This document shows, piece after piece, positions 60,303-64,000 of a DNA stretch of 64,000 nt. A program made the position numbers and the translations under genes. The notes under the pieces are model-generated. The model searched no databases. It worked only from the letters and a program-made list of their open reading frames with translations, and had not been told where the DNA came from. This DNA is from Desulfofustis limnaeus (GTDB taxonomy: Bacteria > Desulfobacterota > Desulfobulbia > Desulfobulbales > Desulfocapsaceae), in assembly GCF_023169885.1 (NCBI RefSeq), contig NZ_AP025516.1, positions 124,001-188,000 of the forward strand. Direction: 5' to 3'. Position 1 is the first letter of the stretch; each line of letters starts with the position of its first letter.

Positions 60303-62251
60303 TGGCTGATTCCCTCGTTATCGCCGGCCGATTTAGTGCCCTGTGGCCTCTTGGGCTGGGAATTGGTGCCGAGCTTTTTTAGATGGACCTGGAGGATCGA
60401 TATGGCTGCCGGCGTGATGCCGGAAATGCGAGATGCCTGCCCGAGTGATACCGGACGAACCGTGCTCAGCTTCTCCACCACCTCACGGGAAAGACCGGCC
60501 AGTGACGTGTAGTCGATATCGTCTGGTAACGAGAGAGATTCGAGTTTGCGGAAGCGGGCCACTTGTTCGTTCTGTCGATCGATATAGCCACGGTATTTGA
60601 CGCGGAGCTGGATGTCTTCTTTGTAAGCAGAGGTTGCCATCGCGCCGACCCGATCATCGGTGTCGTCTTGCCCCAGTTGCACCACCTGGTCGATGGACAG
60701 TTCGGGCCGACGCAGTATTTCGGCCAATGTTGTTTTTTGTTTCACTGGTACGCTGCCGTAAGCGGCCAGCGTCTTATCCAGCAGGGCGGAAGGCTTGACA
60801 GAAGCGCTTTCCAACGTGCTGATGCCGGCCTCAATTTCCTGCTGTTTACGCCGGAAGACGCGGTAACGAGGTTCGGGGAGCAGGCCGATGTGATAGCCTA
60901 TTTCGGAAAGCCGCGCATCAGCGTTGTCTTCTCGCAGCAGCAGTCGGTATTCGGCTCGCGAGGTGAACAGCCGGTACGGCTCCTTGGTCCCCCGGGTCAC
61001 CAGATCGTCGATGAGCACGCCGATATAGGCTTGGGAACGGTCGATGATCAGGGGGGCGCCCCCCCTGATGGAGCGGACGCTGTTGATACCGGCGATCAGT
61101 CCTTGGGCGGCGGCCTCTTCGTAACCAGATGTTCCGTTGATCTGCCCGGCCAGATATAAGCCGCGAATTCGTTTTGTTTCCAGCGATGGCAACAACTCAA
61201 GCGGATCCACGTAATCGTACTCGATGGCGTAGCCCGGTCTGATGATCACCGCTTGCTCCAATCCTTCGATGCTTCGGACCATCTCGATCTGTGTGGCAAG
61301 CGGCAAGCTGGTGGGCAGACCGTTTGGATATACTTCCGTTGTCTCTATGCCTTCCGGTTCCAAAAAAATCTGGTGGCGGTTCTTTTCCGGAAAACGCATC
61401 ACCTTGTCTTCGATAGACGGGCAGTAGCGAGCCCCGACTCCTTCGATGATTCCAGCGAAAAGCGGTGATTGATCGATTGCTCCCCTGATTATCTCGTGGG
61501 TTCTCTCGTTGGTGTAGGTAATATGACAGGGAAATTGTGGCTGCCGGTAGGCACCCTGATTGTCAAACGAGAAAAAAGACGGGGGCTCGTCGCTGTATTG
61601 CGGTTCGAGCCGCGAATAATCGATGGTAGTGGCAGCGAGTCGGGGTACGGTGCCGGTCTTCATCCGGCCGACATGAAAGCCCTGTTCACGAAACCACTGG
61701 GCCAGACTGACCGAGGGAGCATCACCCATGCGGCCGGCCGGGAAGTTTTTCAAGCCGATATGGATCAATCCGTTGAGAAAGGTACCGGTGGCTACCACCA
61801 CCGCTTTGACCCGGACCCGTTCGTCCAGGGAGGTGACCAATCCGACGATCCGACCGTCTTCGACAAGAAGGCGGTCCACCACGGCCTGACGAATGCTCAG
61901 GTTCGGTTGCTGTTCCAGCACCTGTTTCAGGCGGAGGCGATACAGCAGTCGATCGGCCTGGGCCCGTGAGGAGCGAACGGCCGGTCCTTTGCTGGTGTTC
62001 AAGCGACGGAACTGGATAGAGGTGGCGTCGATGTTGCGTGCCATTTCGCCGCCGAGAGCATCAATTTCCCGGACCAGATGCCCTTTGGCGAGCCCGCCGA
62101 TGGCCGGGTTGCAGGACATGGCGCCGATGGTGTCAACATTGATAACGGTAATTAGCGTCTTGCATCCCAACCGGGCGGCTGCCAGTGCTGCTTCGCAGCC
62201 GGCGTGGCCGGCACCGATCACCGCCACATCAAAGGTATTCAGGTCACTCAT
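60299..62251 (-). CDS. mnmG: tRNA uridine-5-carboxymethylaminomethyl modification protein MnmG
   Basis: With MnmE it makes the 5-carboxymethylaminomethyl group on wobble uridine 34. The 650-residue FAD protein begins [22 protein letters not shown], followed by [24 protein letters not shown] and the GRMGDAPS block; [18 protein letters not shown] lies in the middle. The C-terminal helical MnmE-binding domain ends with an unusually charged [14 protein letters not shown] tail. It lies about 230 bp downstream of mnmE. The order mnmE-mnmG is often found close to the chromosomal origin, though no origin is seen here. Confidence 0.97.
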   Translation of the reverse strand: MSDLNTFDVAVIGAGHAGCEAALAAARLGCKTLITVINVDTIGAMSCNPAIGGLAKGHLVREIDALGGEMARNIDATSIQFRRLNTSKGPAVRSSRAQADRLLYRLRLKQVLEQQPNLSIRQAVVDRLLVEDGRIVGLVTSLDERVRVKAVVVATGTFLNGLIHIGLKNFPAGRMGDAPSVSLAQWFREQGFHVGRMKTGTVPRLAATTIDYSRLEPQYSDEPPSFFSFDNQGAYRQPQFPCHITYTNERTHEIIRGAIDQSPLFAGIIEGVGARYCPSIEDKVMRFPEKNRHQIFLEPEGIETTEVYPNGLPTSLPLATQIEMVRSIEGLEQAVIIRPGYAIEYDYVDPLELLPSLETKRIRGLYLAGQINGTSGYEEAAAQGLIAGINSVRSIRGGAPLIIDRSQAYIGVLIDDLVTRGTKEPYRLFTSRAEYRLLLREDNADARLSEIGYHIGLLPEPRYRVFRRKQQEIEAGISTLESASVKPSALLDKTLAAYGSVPVKQKTTLAEILRRPELSIDQVVQLGQDDTDDRVGAMATSAYKEDIQLRVKYRGYIDRQNEQVARFRKLESLSLPDDIDYTSLAGLSREVVEKLSTVRPVSLGQASRISGITPAAISILQVHLKKLGTNSQPKRPQGTKSAGDNEGISQ

Positions 62252-62481
62252 CTTGTTTCCTGCTGGTTGACAGCTCGGTTGGTCAGGAGATTATCGTCCG
62301 GTGCTGCCTTGTGGTCTTGGGTAGCGGCGCCACTGTGTCACCATAACCTGTAGTTCCGGCGTACATCCAGTGTAGATGCCAGCCAAGATTTGCGTAGGCA
62401 AGGACGTTTTGTCGATGGGACCAACTCCTGCGAGCCGCAGGTGACCGAGCCGATGGTTATCGTCACGAGCAGAACACGTGG
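62252..62481. other. Intergenic region between mnmE and mnmG, no gene seen
   Basis: This 230-bp gap has no gene that I can support. It is the only larger break in the lgt, mnmG, mnmE run and could hold a separate mnmG promoter, but no consensus boxes stand out. Confidence 0.4.
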
Positions 62482-63864
62482 TCATTTGCCGAGACAGAAC
62501 TGGTTAAAGATGCGGTCGAGAACGTCATCACTGGTCGTTTCTCCGACAATCTCGCCGAGCTGGTTCAGCGCCTCTGACAAATCGACGGTCACCAGGTCGT
62601 GCTCGACCTCGTTTTCGATCCCTTGTCGGAACCGCAGCAGGGATTGTTCGGCGTGTTCGAGGGCGACTTTCTGGCGGAGATTCGGGGCGCAGCCCTCTTC
62701 CTGCCATTGCTCCTTCCCGCCGGTGAGACGTTCGAACAGCTGTTGACGCAAAACGTCCAGACCGTTGTGGTGGCGTGCCGAGATGGCAATCGCTCTGGCA
62801 AGCATTACCGATTCGTCTCTGACCTGCAGAGCCTGTGGCAGATCCGACTTGTTGATTACCACAAGGAGCGGTTTCCTATCAACCGTTCGGAAGAGATGTC
62901 GATCCTCTTCGGAGAGTTCTCGGGACCCGTCGATGAGGAAAAGTACAAGATCGGCTCGATTGATCGATTCGTGCGCGCGACGGATACCGAGCTGTTCAAT
63001 TTCGTCGGCGTTTTCCCGAATTCCTGCGGTGTCGATAAGTCGAATGGGTAACCCGTTGAGATCGAGATATTCCTCGATGGTATCCCGGGTGGTGCCCGGA
63101 AGCGGCGTTACCAGGGCCCGCTCCTGTTGCAGTAGCGTGTTGAGAAGGCTTGATTTGCCGACGTTGGGACGACCGACGATGACCACCGTCGCACCTTCCC
63201 GGATGATTCGCCCCTGATTACCGCTGTCGATCAGTCGACGCAGTGGAATGAACACTTCCGTACGCAAGGTGGTGAGCAGCGTGTCACGGTCAACGATCTC
63301 CACATCTTCTTCAGGAAAGTCTAGAGCAACCTCAAGCAGTGCCTTGATCTGTACCAATTGCTGACGGATCGATTCGACCGAGCGGTACAGGGCTCCACTC
63401 ATCTGCTCAAGAGCCAGATCGACTCCCTTCTTCGTTCGAGCCGAGAGAATGTCGATAACCGCCTCGGCTTGCGTCAGATCAATGCGGCCGTTGAGAAAGG
63501 CTCTCTTGGTGAATTCTCCCGGTTGTGCCAGTTCGGCTCCACAAGCCAGAAGCAACTCGAGTATGGATTGCAGAACGAGATACCCGCCGTGGCCGCTGAT
63601 CTCAACCACATCCTCGCGGGTATAGGAGCGAGGTCCGCGCATGTAAACGGCCAGGACTTCATCCAGGGGACGAGCCGTGGTGGGATTGACGATCATCCCG
63701 TAGTACACGCGATGTGATTCGTAGGGGCAGTGGTGCGCTGCCGGCCGAAAGACCTTTTTCAGCAGGGCAAGAGCGTGGGGTCCGCTGATCCTGACGATAC
63801 CGATACCTCCGGCTCCGGGAGGAGTTGAGATGGAGGCGATGGTGGTCCTGTCAGTCGACGTCAT
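62482..63864 (-). CDS. mnmE: tRNA modification GTPase MnmE
   Basis: Partner of MnmG in wobble-uridine modification. The 460-residue protein has the N-terminal formyl-tetrahydrofolate domain (TIASISTPPGAGGIGIVRISG), the inserted G domain with G1 GRPNVGKSSLLN, G3 DTAG and G4 NKSD, and the C-terminal catalytic cysteine in the final FCLGK (usual CIGK). The start was chosen because the conserved N-terminus begins within ten residues. Confidence 0.97.
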   Translation of the reverse strand: MTSTDRTTIASISTPPGAGGIGIVRISGPHALALLKKVFRPAAHHCPYESHRVYYGMIVNPTTARPLDEVLAVYMRGPRSYTREDVVEISGHGGYLVLQSILELLLACGAELAQPGEFTKRAFLNGRIDLTQAEAVIDILSARTKKGVDLALEQMSGALYRSVESIRQQLVQIKALLEVALDFPEEDVEIVDRDTLLTTLRTEVFIPLRRLIDSGNQGRIIREGATVVIVGRPNVGKSSLLNTLLQQERALVTPLPGTTRDTIEEYLDLNGLPIRLIDTAGIRENADEIEQLGIRRAHESINRADLVLFLIDGSRELSEEDRHLFRTVDRKPLLVVINKSDLPQALQVRDESVMLARAIAISARHHNGLDVLRQQLFERLTGGKEQWQEEGCAPNLRQKVALEHAEQSLLRFRQGIENEVEHDLVTVDLSEALNQLGEIVGETTSDDVLDRIFNQFCLGK

Positions 63865-63977
63865 TGCTGGTCACCAGTGTTTCCGGAAAGCGATTTTCCC
63901 GGAGACGCGGCGGATGTATGGATAGGCCGTTTTGTGTCCACCGTGCGGATAAGAGCAACGCACCTCTGCGGTTCGCC

Positions 63978-64000
63978 TTACTCCTCCTGGCGACTGTTGC
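63978..64000 (-). CDS. Possible 3' end of an upstream gene (jag-like by position only)
   Basis: On the minus strand the frame NSRQEE ends with TAA at 63978-63980, then a 113-bp gap to mnmE. The order yidC-jag-mnmE is common, so this could be the end of jag, but six residues are not enough to tell. Other frames are open through this edge too. Confidence 0.2.

Overview
The window looks like chromosomal DNA of a Gram-negative anaerobe, most likely a sulfate-reducer-type Desulfobacterota (Desulfobulbales-like). This is inferred from gene content: an F-type ATP synthase split into atpZ-I-B-E and atpF'-F-H-A-G-D-C with a secreted-type b subunit, a fused SecDF, a NIL-domain ferredoxin, a UbiD-family decarboxylase, LarB, and a DUF4388 cyclic-nucleotide-domain protein. 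It is mainly housekeeping DNA. No rRNA or tRNA gene and no CRISPR array was recognised by eye.

Layout. 0-5 kb: the end of kdsD, a large membrane protein with an N-terminal E2-ubiquitin-conjugating-like domain fused to TPRs (773-3427), and a divergent cNMP-binding/DUF4388 protein. 4.8-14.2 kb: HAD phosphatase, YkgJ-like cysteine-cluster protein, SecDF, LarB, a phosphotransferase/P-loop kinase pair, a NIL-ferredoxin, then bamD-trxB-trxA. 14.4-22.1 kb: hemL, atpZ-I-B-E, a group IIC-type intron sitting exactly behind the atpE terminator, a nucleoside phosphorylase, rimO and an HU/IHF gene. 22.3-25.5 kb: a tightly overlapping minus-strand operon (yjbQ, a small unknown, ubiD-like, rluB-like). 25.8-33.8 kb: shikimate kinase, glycogen synthase, GAPDH and a 1437-residue dikinase-like protein. 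33.8-46 kb: a YgaV/SqrR-like ArsR regulator with a DUF2892 membrane protein, acsA, alaS and the second ATP synthase operon. 46-57 kb: amidase, mutS, HIT protein, phosphoesterase, efp-epmA, YgiQ-like radical SAM protein, nth and a LuxR-type response regulator. 57.4-59 kb: an IS4-family element broken by a 265-bp ISL3-type miniature element. 59.2-64 kb: an HU-like gene, lgt, mnmG and mnmE.

Most interesting points: (1) the E2-like/TM/TPR protein, which keeps a candidate catalytic cysteine but has no recognisable E1, ubiquitin-like or deubiquitinase partner nearby; (2) a PPDK-type ATP-grasp plus phosphohistidine protein that lacks the PEP barrel and follows GAPDH and glycogen synthase; (3) two clean mobile-element stories, the terminator-targeted intron and the nested ISs with both target duplications intact; (4) a perfect 22-bp palindrome over the predicted -35 of secDF; (5) an ArsR protein with the Cys-Cys spacing of persulfide sensors. 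All family calls were made by reading the translated sequence without database searches.
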